A stretch of DNA of 64,000 bases, from NCBI RefSeq assembly GCF_036099295.1, contig NZ_CP107976.1:4836001-4900000 (forward strand). The letters are read 5' to 3'. The position numbers were made by a program, and so were the translations under genes. This document shows positions 43,654 through 52,570 of the stretch, piece by piece (the first letter of the stretch is position 1; the number at the start of each line of letters is the position of its first letter). The stretch comes from Streptomyces sp. NBC_00358. GTDB lineage: Bacteria; Actinomycetota; Actinomycetes; Streptomycetales; Streptomycetaceae. The notes beneath the pieces were generated by a model. It was not told the origin of the DNA. It saw nothing but the letters and a program-made list of their open reading frames with translations, and searched no databases.

Positions 43654-45165
43654 TCACTCGAACCGGGCCGCCAGCAGGACGACGTCCTCGTCGCTGTCCG
43701 CCTCGTCGAGGCCGTCCGGCAGTACCCCGCGCAGCACGTGGTCGGCGATCGCGCCGGGGTCGTCGCGCAGCGCTCTCGGGACGCTCGCCGCCGCCGCGTG
43801 CAGCCGGGCGAAGGCGCGGTCCATCGGGTCGCCGGTGCGGTGCAGCAGTCCGTCGGTGTAGATCAGCACGGTCTCGCCGGGGTCGGCGGTCAGTTCGACG
43901 CTCGGGGCCTCCCAGCAGGCGAGCATGCCCAGGGGTGCCGACAGGGAGGTCTCCACGAACTCGGTGCGCCGCGGGCCGATCACCAGGGGCGGGCTGTGTC
44001 CGGCACCGGCGAGCGTGAGCTTGCGCAGGGCGGGCTCGCAGTACGCGAAGAGCGCGGTCGCGGAACGCGCGGGTTCGGTCAGCCGCAGCAGCAGTTCCAG
44101 GTCGGAGAGCACGGCGACGGGGTCCTCGCCCTCCATCACGGCGTAGGCCCGCAGGGAGGCCCGCAGCCGGCCCATGGCGGCGACCGCGCTGGGACCGGAC
44201 CCGGTGACGGAGCCGACCGCGAGGCCGAGCGCGGCGTCCGGCAGCGGCAGCGCGTCGTACCAGTCGCCGCCGCCGCGCGGGCCGGTGCGGTGCCGGGCGG
44301 CGAGCTGGACGCCGGAGACCCGGGGCAGCCGTGGGGGAAGCAGCTCCGCGGACATCGTCTTCACACACGCTCGCGCGCGTTCCAGCTCCAGCAGCCGCGC
44401 CAGGTGCTCCGTGGCGTAGCGGACGTAGAGGCCGATGAGGTGGCGCTGACGTTCGACCGGTTCGGCGGGTTCGTCGTAGAGCCATACGGCGGCACCGAGG
44501 CGGCCGGCGGCCTCGGTGGACAGCGGCAGCGCGTAGCTCGCGGCGTAGCCGAGACGGGCGGCCACCTCGCGGTGGCGCGGATCGAGCCCGTCCTCCGAGA
44601 GGAGGTCCGGCTGGGCGATCTCGCCCTCGCCGCCGGGCAGCCCGTCCAGGATCTTCCCGTACGACATGGAGCTGCGCGGCACCGTCTCGATGTGGCCGAG
44701 ATCCGCTCGGGCGAGGCCCAGGCCGATGGTGGTGTCGGGGCCGAGGCCGTCGCCGGGTTCCATGACGACGAGACCGCGCCGGGCGCCTACGAGAGCGGCT
44801 CCGGCACGCAGGACTTCCTGCAGCGCGTCACTCAGGGTCGCGGTGCGTGCCAGGCCCTCGGTGAGCTCGTGGAGCGTGGTGAGATCCGAGACCCAGCCCG
44901 CGAGGCGGTCCTGGAGCGCGGCTCCCGGCCCGGCCGGGGAGATGGCCGAAGTGGCACCCGTGGGCGCGGGCGTCGGCGCGACAGTGTGTGCGGGCGACGG
45001 AACCGTGGAATCGATTCCGGCCACTTTCGGAAGGTGAGGGGCGTTCATGACGTCCGGCCTTCCGGCCAGTGCGTATTGCTCAATAGCATCGCAAACCCCC
45101 ATGTAGTTCTGCGCCGCTAGCGGTGTCTCCACATGTACACGTACTCGTGAGGGGATGTCCAGCAT
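43654..45165 (-). CDS. GAF domain - PP2C/SpoIIE-type protein phosphatase
   Basis: A 503-residue regulator. Residues about 1-100 are a variable N terminus (MNAPHLP and a Thr/Ala/Pro linker). A GAF sensory domain spans about 105-275 and a SpoIIE/RsbU-type phosphatase about 290-500 (GGGDWYDALPL near 320, TLAGAGHSPPLV near 400, TVLIYTDGLLHR near 445, DEDVVLLAARF at the end). It should dephosphorylate STAS anti-sigma antagonists. The start giving MLDIPSRVRVH was chosen by family resemblance with AGCAGG upstream; longer frames reach 45291. Partner to the RsbW-like kinases at 40271 and 48294 is possible. Confidence 0.88.
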   Translation of the reverse strand: MLDIPSRVRVHVETPLAAQNYMGVCDAIEQYALAGRPDVMNAPHLPKVAGIDSTVPSPAHTVAPTPAPTGATSAISPAGPGAALQDRLAGWVSDLTTLHELTEGLARTATLSDALQEVLRAGAALVGARRGLVVMEPGDGLGPDTTIGLGLARADLGHIETVPRSSMSYGKILDGLPGGEGEIAQPDLLSEDGLDPRHREVAARLGYAASYALPLSTEAAGRLGAAVWLYDEPAEPVERQRHLIGLYVRYATEHLARLLELERARACVKTMSAELLPPRLPRVSGVQLAARHRTGPRGGGDWYDALPLPDAALGLAVGSVTGSGPSAVAAMGRLRASLRAYAVMEGEDPVAVLSDLELLLRLTEPARSATALFAYCEPALRKLTLAGAGHSPPLVIGPRRTEFVETSLSAPLGMLACWEAPSVELTADPGETVLIYTDGLLHRTGDPMDRAFARLHAAAASVPRALRDDPGAIADHVLRGVLPDGLDEADSDEDVVLLAARFE

Positions 45166-45647
45166 TGTCCTGCTGGGATTCCTGGTGTCCATGAGACCGG
45201 TGGTAACCCTTGCGGGAAAACGAGAATGGCCTAAAACTGACTCGGGCAACGGCTTATTGAGGTCGACTGGCCTCGTTCGACGGAGCGTCACAGCGGTCGT
45301 GATGGGTACGTACTCGGTGAAGGCCAGGGGTGGTTGAGATCCGCCCGGAACCTGGCGACGGACCCGGGCGTCTTAACCACCGACGACCGTGCCCCATCCT
45401 CCCGTGGCGGAGGCGGCAAGGAATACGCGGGACGTAAAACGCCAGGCGCCGCCACCCCACGCCATGCCCATGCTTTGGATACACGCAGTGTGGGCGCGGA
45501 CACAGCCACACGCTCGGCCCAGAGGGGTTCCCCTTGTCTCCGACAGGGGTGTGATGCGCCAGCAGGTACGCACAGTGAAGTGATCGACACGTGGTGTGAT
45601 GTGATCCTCGGTGTTGCCAGGCGTGCAACGGAAAGGAACGAGCGCTC
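45166..45647. other. divergent intergenic region
   Basis: A 482-base gap between the phosphatase and the prim-pol-like gene. It must contain both promoters. I find no convincing small gene, structured RNA or palindrome. Frames of 60-130 codons lie on both strands without ribosome sites. Confidence 0.5.
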
Positions 45648-46313
45648 ATGCGCGAGATCCTCGGAAGGCGACGCAGGCTCCTGTCCAGGCGGAACAACGG
45701 GAGGCCTGAGATGCTCAGCGCGGCCCTGACCTTCGCGACCGAATGGCGATGGCCCGTACTCCCGGGTGTGGCGGCCGACCCGCAGGGGCGTGCCCGCTGC
45801 GGATGCCCCGACCCGGAGTGCACGGTGCCCGGCGCCCATCCCTTCGACCCCGGCCTCCTCGCGGCCACCACCGACCAGCGGATGGTGCGCTGGTGGTGGA
45901 CCAACCGGCCCTCGGCCTCCATCGTGCTGGCCACCGGGGGCGGCGCCCCGTGCGCGGTGAGCCTGCCGGCCCTCGCGGCGGCCCGCGCCCTCGACGCCCT
46001 CGACCGCACGGGCATGCGCCTCGGCCCGGTCGTGGCGTCCCCGTCCCGCTGGGCGATCCTCGTCGCCCCGTACTCCATGGAGCAGCTCGGCGAACTGCTC
46101 TACGCCAAGGACTTCGTTCCCGGCTCCCTGCGCTTCCACGGAGAGGGCGGCTACATCGCGCTGCCGCCGTCCGGGACGGGCCAGGGCCAGATCCGCTGGG
46201 AGCGTGCTCCGCTGCCCGGTTCGGCCGCCCCGTGGGTGCCCGATGTGGAGGCCGTGGTGGATGCCGTCGTCGAGGCACTCACTCGTACGGGTGTGAGCGC
46301 GCCCGAGTTGTAA
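45648..46313 (+). CDS. primase-polymerase-like protein, catalytic acids missing
   Basis: A 221-residue protein with the layout of the bifunctional DNA primase/polymerase N-terminal (prim-pol) domain: ALTFATEWRWPVLPG, a Cys pair CGCPDPEC, PFDPGLLAAT, MVRWWWTNRPSASIVLATG, and a late GEGGYIALPPSG. The Asp-x-Asp metal motif that follows 'ATG...' in active members (VDLDV in the protein at 53972) is replaced by VSLPAL, and the SGG-x-H motif by PSRWAILVAP. It probably binds nucleic acid or nucleotides without polymerising. GGAAAGGA precedes the ATG. Confidence 0.78.
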   Translation: MREILGRRRRLLSRRNNGRPEMLSAALTFATEWRWPVLPGVAADPQGRARCGCPDPECTVPGAHPFDPGLLAATTDQRMVRWWWTNRPSASIVLATGGGAPCAVSLPALAAARALDALDRTGMRLGPVVASPSRWAILVAPYSMEQLGELLYAKDFVPGSLRFHGEGGYIALPPSGTGQGQIRWERAPLPGSAAPWVPDVEAVVDAVVEALTRTGVSAPEL

Positions 46314-46368
46314 GGGCGTCCGGCGCGCGGCGGGCCGCACGCCCGCCCGTGCTCGTTATCGTCCGCCT

Positions 46369-46956
46369 ATGCAGCGTCGTTCTGGGGGGCCCGGCGCCTC
46401 GACGCCGTCGCGCGGCGGGCCGGACCCCCGAAGGGTTCGTCTGGTGGCGCTGGCAGCTGTCGTGGTGTGTGTCCTCGCCCTGCCGCTGGCCGTGGCGTCG
46501 GCGGGCTCCGTGGGCGACGACGGCTCCGCGGCCGGGCGCGGCACGGCTCGCGCGGACGGCCGGCCGCGGGCGCCCGAACCCGGGCGTTCCCCCCTGCTGC
46601 CCGGCCTCGGGTTCGCCACCGCCGCCCGGTGCGGTCCCGAGCTCTCCTCGCCCGACGGCGTCGAGGCCCAGACCTGTGTCCTGACGCGGGGCGAGGAGAC
46701 CTGGGCGCGCACCTACTACCGCAACGCGAGCGGGGACGCGCTGAGCTCGGTACTGAGTCTCATGGGACCCGGCGGGCGCACGGTGCGGATGAACTGCGCG
46801 GTGGACGCGGAGGACGACCCGGGGGAATGCGAGACACCCAGGGAACGTACGGCGGGGGGCGCCGAGGCCTACTCGGCGGTCGCGGAGTTCGCGAAGGGGC
46901 CCGGCTCCGACGGGCCGCTGCTGCTGCGCTCGGGGAGCAACTCGGGCCGCTGGTAA
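46369..46956 (+). CDS. exported or membrane-anchored hypothetical protein
   Basis: A 195-residue protein not recognised by family. Positively charged residues 1-24 precede a hydrophobic segment (LVALAAVVVCVLALPLAVASAG), a signal peptide or anchor, then a Gly/Arg/Pro linker and a ~110-residue domain with three Cys (RCGPE, QTCVL, NCAVD, ECETP) and a TWARTYYRNASGD motif. Disulfide bonding outside the cell is likely. It is convergent with the SEC-C gene. Confidence 0.72.
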   Translation: MQRRSGGPGASTPSRGGPDPRRVRLVALAAVVVCVLALPLAVASAGSVGDDGSAAGRGTARADGRPRAPEPGRSPLLPGLGFATAARCGPELSSPDGVEAQTCVLTRGEETWARTYYRNASGDALSSVLSLMGPGGRTVRMNCAVDAEDDPGECETPRERTAGGAEAYSAVAEFAKGPGSDGPLLLRSGSNSGRW

Positions 46957-46990
46957 GGCTGTTGTAGCCGTACGGGATTCCGGACATGGA

Positions 46991-47126
46991 AAGACCCGGT
47001 TGCTGGCGACGGGGGATGCACCAGCAACCGGGCTACTCGAACGGTAACAAGAGATCGGCGGTTCGCAAATTCGATCTCGGCTATTCGGACACGGATTTAC
47101 CTGTCACAACGGGGAGTTGTGACAGG
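46991..47126. ncRNA. three consecutive hairpins, terminator array or small RNA
   Basis: Hairpin 1: CCCGGTTGCTGG at 46995-47006 pairs with 47021-47032 (12 bp, 14-base loop). Hairpin 2: GAGATCG at 47051-47057 with 47072-47078 (7 bp). Hairpin 3: CCTGTCACAAC at 47100-47110 with 47116-47126 (11 bp, 5-base loop GGGGA). They fill the 241-base gap between convergent genes. The stretch 47033-47100 is AT-richer than surroundings. Hairpins 1 and 3 are good terminators for either side; as a set they could also be a structured RNA. Confidence 0.5.
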
Positions 47127-47197
47127 AGTCACCCGTTTCCGAGACCCTGACGAGCTGACCGGTCGGTCAGTTCCCGGGTCTGTGCGCCGCCTGTGTG

Positions 47198-48166
47198 TCA
47201 GCTGAGCGTCACCTGGCGGTTGGTGAGCCCCCCGCGCGCACGGCGCTCGTCCGCCGTCAGTGGCGCGTCCATGGCCAGAGCGGTGGTGAGGCGCTCGGCG
47301 AACTCGGCCGCCGGCTTCTCGATGTCGTCCGCGGTGACCCCCGTCGGCAGGTCCCAGACCGGCACCGTGAGCCCGTGCGCACGGAAGGAACCCACCAGCC
47401 GGGTGCCCTCCCCGAGGCCCGACCGGCCCTCGGCGTGCAGTCGCGCGAGGGCGTCCAGAAGCTGCTCCTCCGCGTAGGGCATGACCCAGCGCAGGTGGTT
47501 CTTGTCGGGCGTCTCGCACCAGTAGGCGGCGTCGACCCCGGCGAGCTTCACCGTCGGAATGGCGGCGGCGTTGGCCCGCTCCAGGGAGGCGGTCACCTCG
47601 GCCGACGCGTTCTCCGCGTCCGGGACCCAGAATTCGAAGCCGCTGTGCACAACTGGCTCGAAGGCGCCTTCGGGGTCGAGCAGGTCCTGGAGCCGCGGGC
47701 CGCCGGCCGGGGCGCGGCGGCCCTCGACGGGGGTGCCGGGCGCCGCGGTGAGCGCGCGCTGGAGGGTGTCGGCCAGGTCGCGGCTGATGTCGCCGGACGC
47801 CGTGTCGTTCTGCAGGCCGAGCAGCACCGAGCCGTCCTCGCGGCGCAGTGCCGGCCATGCCATCGGCAGGACGGTGGCGAGGGTGACCGAGGGAACGTCC
47901 TCGGGCAGGCTCTCCTTGAGCTTCAGTTCGACGGTGGCGGCGGGCACCAGCTCGCGCAGCGCGATCCAGTCCCCTTCGCCTCGCAGGCCCTCGAACGGGC
48001 GGTGCACCAGCTCGGTCACGGCGTGCGCCGCGGCCCGGCCGTGGCAGGCCTTGTACCGGCGGCCGCTGCCGCAGGGGCAGGGCTCGCGAGCGCCGACCAC
48101 CGGGATCTCGCCGCCGTCCTTCAACTGCGGCTGCTTGGCCTTCGTCTGGGGTCGCTTCTTGGCCAT
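47198..48166 (-). CDS. SEC-C domain protein of unknown role (DUF5926 type)
   Basis: A 322-residue protein. After MAKKRPQTKAKQPQ, residues about 26-42 are the zinc-binding SEC-C motif (PCPCGSGRRYKACHG) known from SecA C termini. The remainder (WVMPYAEEQLLDALARLHAEG near 225) is an actinobacterial conserved domain without known activity. GGGAGA lies nine bases upstream of the ATG. A frame 28 residues longer is not supported. Confidence 0.88.
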   Translation of the reverse strand: MAKKRPQTKAKQPQLKDGGEIPVVGAREPCPCGSGRRYKACHGRAAAHAVTELVHRPFEGLRGEGDWIALRELVPAATVELKLKESLPEDVPSVTLATVLPMAWPALRREDGSVLLGLQNDTASGDISRDLADTLQRALTAAPGTPVEGRRAPAGGPRLQDLLDPEGAFEPVVHSGFEFWVPDAENASAEVTASLERANAAAIPTVKLAGVDAAYWCETPDKNHLRWVMPYAEEQLLDALARLHAEGRSGLGEGTRLVGSFRAHGLTVPVWDLPTGVTADDIEKPAAEFAERLTTALAMDAPLTADERRARGGLTNRQVTLS

Positions 48167-48241
48167 CGTGGGTGTCTCCCGATCACGGCTCGTCTCGTAC
48201 TGGCGCGAGCCTAGCCGTTCGCAGGAGGACCGACGGGATCC

Positions 48242-48250
48242 TGTGGACAA
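48242..48250 (-). promoter_or_regulatory. DnaA box TTGTCCACA
   Basis: Exact box in the 127-base gap upstream of the SEC-C gene, outside coding sequence. Confidence 0.6.
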
Positions 48251-48293
48251 CGCACCCGCGTCGTCCCGGAACCCGGTGGTCCGTCCGCCGGCC

Positions 48294-48923
48294 TCAGTCC
48301 AGGTCGTCGAAGGCGTCCACGAAGTCCAGACCGGCCGTCCCCGACACCCTCGGTGACGCGACGCGCGTAGCGAAGTCGTCGTGCCGGTGCGCCGTTTCCA
48401 CGTCGTCCTGGATGACCACCCACACCGTGACCTCGCCGTGGACGTCGTCCCGTACGCCCCAGTCCTTGGCCAGCGCCCTGATGATGTTCAGCCCGCGGCC
48501 GCCGCGCGCGGTGACCGACGGGGTGGCGGGAACGGGGCGGGTCGGGCCACCGCCGTCCGTCACCTCGACCGTCAGCCGTCCCGCCGGGTCGGCCCGCCAG
48601 GTCGCGCGCACACTGCCGTCGCCCGCGAGGTCGTCCCCCAGGGGCCTGCCATGTCGGCAGGCGTTGCTGAGCAGTTCGGAAAGGATCAGTACGGCATCGT
48701 CGATGACCGTTTCCGCCACACCGCCGGAGCGCAGCTCATCACGCATCCGGTGTCTTGCTTCCCCCACGCCCGCAGGGCCATGGGGTACGGCCATGCTCGA
48801 CGACGTGGGCACCTCCTGTGCCACCACCAACGCCACCCCCGAGACCTCCTTTGCCCCACGCCACGGTGTGAATGCCCCTCTGGACTGGACCGGAAACCGG
48901 CCAATCAACGTCTGCTGACGCAC
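48294..48923 (-). CDS. RsbW-like ATP-binding (anti-sigma type) regulator
   Basis: A 209-residue protein with a GHKL ATPase core. The N-box is LILSELLSNACRHG near residue 82, G1 VEVTDGGGP near 118 and the lid GGRGLNIIRALAKDWG near 140. The ~50-residue N-terminal extension (PVQSRGAFTPWRGAKEVSG) and the acidic C-terminal tail (TAGLDFVDAFDDLD) are typical of a large Streptomyces family. GTG start; no obvious ribosome site, so a leaderless start is possible. Likely partner of a phosphatase or STAS protein. Confidence 0.85.
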   Translation of the reverse strand: MRQQTLIGRFPVQSRGAFTPWRGAKEVSGVALVVAQEVPTSSSMAVPHGPAGVGEARHRMRDELRSGGVAETVIDDAVLILSELLSNACRHGRPLGDDLAGDGSVRATWRADPAGRLTVEVTDGGGPTRPVPATPSVTARGGRGLNIIRALAKDWGVRDDVHGEVTVWVVIQDDVETAHRHDDFATRVASPRVSGTAGLDFVDAFDDLD

Positions 48924-49049
48924 TCGTAACGATCGAATGCGGAACGAACGCGCCGGTGCACTCCCTGTAACAAAGTGGCCGATTCTCGATGGTTTTCGAG
49001 GGTCGATCGTGTGGTTTCCGGTGGCGGGCCGCCCCGGGGCAAGGCCAGG

Positions 49050-49859
49050 TCAGCGGCCCAGTTGGCGCAGTACGGCGCGGGGGCGGTTGGTGATGATGGC
49101 GTCGACGCCCAGCTCAACGCAGAGATCGACGTCCTCGGGCTCGTTCACGGTCCAGACGTGCACCTGGTGTCCGGCTCGTTTCAGTCGTTCGATGTACCCG
49201 GGGTGACTGCGTACGATCCGCATCGAGGGGCCCGCGATCCGGACACCCGCGGGCAGGCGTCCGTCCCGTAGCCGGGGTGAGACGAACTGGAGCAGATAGA
49301 CCGTCGGCAGGGTCGGGGACGCGGCCCTGACGCGGTGCAGTGAGCGGGCCGAGAAGCTCATGACGCGCACCGCGGAGTCGGCGGCGGACGCGGGGGCGTC
49401 CAGGCCGAAGCGCTTCAGCAGGTGCAGCAGCCGGTCCTCGACCTGGCCCGCCCAGCGGGTCGGGTGCTTCGTCTCGATGGCCAGCTCGACACGGCGGCCG
49501 GCGTCGGCGACGAGTTCGAGCAGTGTCTCCAGGGTCAGGACCGAGGTGTCCTCCAGGCCCCCGGGGGCGTGTTCCCAGTCGGGCGACTCGTCGCGGTTCT
49601 TCCAGGAGCCGAAGTCCAGTGCGGCGAGCTCGGCGAGCTCCAGCGCGGAGACGGCTCCGCGCCCGTTCGACGTGCGGTTCACGCGGCGGTCGTGGACGCA
49701 GACGAGATGGCCGTCGGCGGTCAGTCTTACGTCGCACTCGAGGGCGTCCGCACCGTCCTCGATCGCCTTCTTGTACGCGGCCAGGGTGTGCTCGGGGGCC
49801 TCTTCGGAGGCTCCGCGGTGGGCGACGACCTGAATCGGGTGCTGTCGTGCGAGGGTCAC
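49050..49859 (-). CDS. glycerophosphodiester phosphodiesterase
   Basis: A 269-residue GDPD TIM-barrel enzyme that hydrolyses glycerophosphodiesters to glycerol-3-phosphate. Catalytic motif VVAHRGASEEAPEHTL (His, Arg, Glu) is near residue 10, ALECDVRLTADGHLVCVHD (Glu, Asp, second His) near 38, and VHVWTVNEPED near 230. The GTG giving MTLARQHPIQ fits homologues; an ATG 19 codons upstream (49916) is the alternative. It lacks a signal peptide, so it acts in the cytosol. Divergent from the HtrA gene. Confidence 0.93.
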   Translation of the reverse strand: MTLARQHPIQVVAHRGASEEAPEHTLAAYKKAIEDGADALECDVRLTADGHLVCVHDRRVNRTSNGRGAVSALELAELAALDFGSWKNRDESPDWEHAPGGLEDTSVLTLETLLELVADAGRRVELAIETKHPTRWAGQVEDRLLHLLKRFGLDAPASAADSAVRVMSFSARSLHRVRAASPTLPTVYLLQFVSPRLRDGRLPAGVRIAGPSMRIVRSHPGYIERLKRAGHQVHVWTVNEPEDVDLCVELGVDAIITNRPRAVLRQLGR

Positions 49860-50116
49860 CGCGTCATGGTGCCATCGTCGCGGGGCGAGTGTGAGGTGAG
49901 ATATGTCCCATCTCATTACTTTTGCTGTTAAAGGTCCGTTATAAAGGATGACCTCGGACGCACAGCCACCGCTTATGGTGCCCTGACGCCCTGTGGGAAA
50001 AGCTGTCGGCGTACAAAAGCACATGCACAGCTGAATCGCGCCGGGCCATCTACAAGTGTGAGTGGGCGTGACCGAGTGCGACCGAGAACAACAGCCGTGG
50101 ATCGAGGAGAAGAGCT

Positions 50117-51598
50117 GTGAGCACCGAGAACGAGGGCACCGCAGTACCCCCGGCCCCGTCCGCACCTCCTGTGCCGGTGGAAACTCCCGCTGCTTCCGCG
50201 CAGGGCGCCTCGCACGCGGGGGGCGCGCCGACCGCTCCGATCCCCGCGGTGCCCGGCGCACCGGAGCACGCGACGGCGCCCGCGGGCATGCCGGCGTACG
50301 CGTCGGCCGGAGCCGGACAGGGGGCCGACCCCTACGGACAGGCCGCGCCCCAGGGCTCCGCCCCTGAGGCCGGCTGGCCGCCCCCGCCGCCCGCCACCCC
50401 GTCGTACGCCGACGGCGGCGGCTCGGGAACCGGCGGCTGGGGCTCCGCCTACCAGCAGCCCGCTCCGAAGCCGAAGAACGGCCGTGGCGGCCTGGTCGCC
50501 GCGGTACTGGTGGCCGCGCTGGTCGCCGGCGGCGTCGGCGGCGGCATCGGCTACTCGCTGGCCAAGAACAACGACAACACCACCGACTCGACGACGGTCT
50601 CCGCCCCGAGTACCAGCGGCCAGGTCAAGCGCGCCTCGGGCACGGTCGCGAACGTGGCCGCCGGCGCGCTGCCGAGCACCGTCACCATCGAGGCCCAGAG
50701 CACCAGCGGCGAGGGCGGCACCGGTACCGGCTTCGTCTTCGACAAGCAGGGCCACATCCTCACCAACAACCACGTGGTGGCGGACGCGGTCGACGGCGGC
50801 AAGCTCACCGCGACCTTCCCCAGCGGCAAGAAGTACGACGCCGAGGTGGTCGGCCACGCTCAGGGGTACGACGTCGCGGTCATCAAGCTGAAGAACGCGC
50901 CCTCGGACCTGAAGCCGCTCGTCCTCGGCAATTCCGACCAGGTGGCCGTCGGCGATCCCACGATCGCGATCGGCGCGCCGTTCGGTCTGTCCAACACGGT
51001 GACCACGGGCATCATCAGCGCGAAGAACCGTCCGGTCGCCTCCAGCGACGGAAGCGCCAGCAGCAAGTCCTCGTACATGAGCGCCCTGCAGACGGACGCC
51101 TCGATCAACCCGGGCAACTCCGGCGGTCCGCTGCTCGACTCCTCGGGCGCGGTGATCGGCATCAACTCGGCGATCCAGTCGTCGACCAGCGGTGGTCTCG
51201 GCGGCTCCGGCCAGTCCGGTTCCATCGGCCTGGGCTTCGCGATCCCGATCAACCAGGCCAAGTACGTCGCCCAGCAGCTGATCCAGACCGGCAAGCCGGT
51301 GTACGCGAAGATCGGCGCGTCGGTCTCCCTGGAGGACGGCACCGGCGGCGCGAAGATCACCGAGCAGGGCGCGAGCGGCTCCGCGGCGGTCGAGGCCGGC
51401 GGCCCCGCCGCCAAGGCGGGCCTCAAGCCCGGCGACGTCATCACCAAGCTCGACGACATGGTGGTCGACAGCGGTCCGACCCTCATCGGCGCCATCTGGA
51501 CCCACAAGCCCGGCGACACCGTCAAGCTCACCTACACGCGCGACGGCAAGACCCACACGGTGGACGTCACCCTCGGCTCCCGCGAAGGCGACAACTGA
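50117..51598 (+). CDS. HtrA/DegP-like membrane serine protease with PDZ domain
   Basis: A 493-residue protein. Residues 1-115 are a cytosolic Pro/Ala/Gly-rich region. One membrane helix follows (LVAAVLVAALVAGGVGGGIGYSL near 130). The trypsin-like domain has His in NNHVVADAV near 217, Asp in GYDVAVIKL near 254 and Ser in NPGNSGGPLL near 335. A PDZ domain spans about 395-490 (GPAAKAGLKPGDVITKLDD). It degrades or processes misfolded exported proteins. The GTG has GAGGAGA six bases upstream. A perfect 16-bp terminator follows. Confidence 0.95.
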   Translation: MSTENEGTAVPPAPSAPPVPVETPAASAQGASHAGGAPTAPIPAVPGAPEHATAPAGMPAYASAGAGQGADPYGQAAPQGSAPEAGWPPPPPATPSYADGGGSGTGGWGSAYQQPAPKPKNGRGGLVAAVLVAALVAGGVGGGIGYSLAKNNDNTTDSTTVSAPSTSGQVKRASGTVANVAAGALPSTVTIEAQSTSGEGGTGTGFVFDKQGHILTNNHVVADAVDGGKLTATFPSGKKYDAEVVGHAQGYDVAVIKLKNAPSDLKPLVLGNSDQVAVGDPTIAIGAPFGLSNTVTTGIISAKNRPVASSDGSASSKSSYMSALQTDASINPGNSGGPLLDSSGAVIGINSAIQSSTSGGLGGSGQSGSIGLGFAIPINQAKYVAQQLIQTGKPVYAKIGASVSLEDGTGGAKITEQGASGSAAVEAGGPAAKAGLKPGDVITKLDDMVVDSGPTLIGAIWTHKPGDTVKLTYTRDGKTHTVDVTLGSREGDN

Positions 51599-51676
51599 CC
51601 CGTCGTCCCTGACCCCGACCGGGGTCGGGCCGCGCAGGTCGACAGGTCACCGCCCGTACGGGCGGACGTAGAGGTC

Positions 51677-51711
51677 GGAAGGGGTGCCTCCCACCGGGAG
51701 GCACCCCTTCC
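51677..51711. terminator. bidirectional hairpin terminator after htrA-like gene
   Basis: A perfect 16-bp stem, GGAAGGGGTGCCTCCC and complement, with a three-base loop ACC, between convergent genes. It is followed by no T-run on the plus strand. Confidence 0.9.
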
Positions 51712-51748
51712 GTGTGTCACCGGGCCGGGAGGGCGACCCCGCGGACGC

Positions 51749-52570
51749 TCACACGCGAGGCGGCTTCGCGGCGGACGGACCGCTCTTGCCCTCGGCGCGC
51801 TTCGGCGGCGCCGCCGGGACGGGGCGCTGCCGATGGCGCGACACCGTCTGGCGAGGCGGGCGGGTCAGGGTGATCTGCCGGATCAACTGCTGAAAGCAGG
51901 ACAGCGACGCCAGGGCCGGTACGACCGCCGTGGCCACCCCCGTGACGGTCTGGTGGGCGTCGGCCACGCAGAACATCATGGCGACGGACGAGAACAGCAG
52001 GACGACGTACCACGAGTGCACGGCCCGGCGCTGGTGCAGCGCGGCTCTCAGGATGGAGAGCGAGGCCACCATCCAGGGGCCGTACACGAGAAGGGGCCAC
52101 CAAGGACCCGTGCCGCTCTGGGCGTTGGACGCGATGTGCTGCAGGGGCGTGTAGGCCACCATGCCGCTGAAGACGCTCACCATCGACACGGTGGCGGCGG
52201 CGAGCGCGGCGATCACGAAGCTGACGGTCTGCAGCCAGTTGAAGCGCGGATTGCGGACGCGTACCTTCCGGTGCCCGCTGGAGGAGCGCCGGATGGGCGG
52301 CAGTTCGGCGGTGAGCTGAACCAGGTTGTCCATCGGGTCACTGGTGAATTCGTCGGTGTAGGCCGGCTCGCTGCGCGGCGGCGGCACGAGGACTTCCTGC
52401 TCCGCCGCGGCGGCGTCCTGCAGGAGGTAGGTGAGCTCCTCGACCGGGTCCCAGCCCTGTTCCCGCAGAGCGTCAGCGGGATCGCCGTACGGACCGGCCT
52501 CCGTCCCGGTGGGATATTCGGGATGGTGTCCGTACCGGGCGAAGGAGAGATTCGGATAGTCGTCATTCAC
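51749..52570 (-). CDS. DUF2637-like membrane protein
   Basis: A 273-residue protein. Residues about 1-105 are a hydrophilic N terminus (HHPEYPTGTEAG, GWDPVEELTYLLQDAAAAEQEVLV). Four hydrophobic segments follow from RFNWLQTVSFVIAALAAA near 112 through LLFSSVAMMFCVADAHQTVTG and VVPALASLSCFQQL, then a basic, Pro-rich tail. The layout matches membrane proteins of the DUF2637/SpdB-associated kind, which recur in Streptomyces and their conjugative elements. GTG start; it overlaps the upstream small gene by eight bases. Confidence 0.8.
   Translation of the reverse strand: MNDDYPNLSFARYGHHPEYPTGTEAGPYGDPADALREQGWDPVEELTYLLQDAAAAEQEVLVPPPRSEPAYTDEFTSDPMDNLVQLTAELPPIRRSSSGHRKVRVRNPRFNWLQTVSFVIAALAAATVSMVSVFSGMVAYTPLQHIASNAQSGTGPWWPLLVYGPWMVASLSILRAALHQRRAVHSWYVVLLFSSVAMMFCVADAHQTVTGVATAVVPALASLSCFQQLIRQITLTRPPRQTVSRHRQRPVPAAPPKRAEGKSGPSAAKPPRV

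Noticed and set aside
45334..45729. 131-codon frame in the gap upstream of the prim-pol-like gene
   Set aside because: Runs into the supported gene in another frame and has no motif.
49973..51556. 527-codon frame antisense to the HtrA-like gene
   Set aside because: Repeats of Arg/Gly/Ala typical of a shadow; the protease triad is intact on the other strand.
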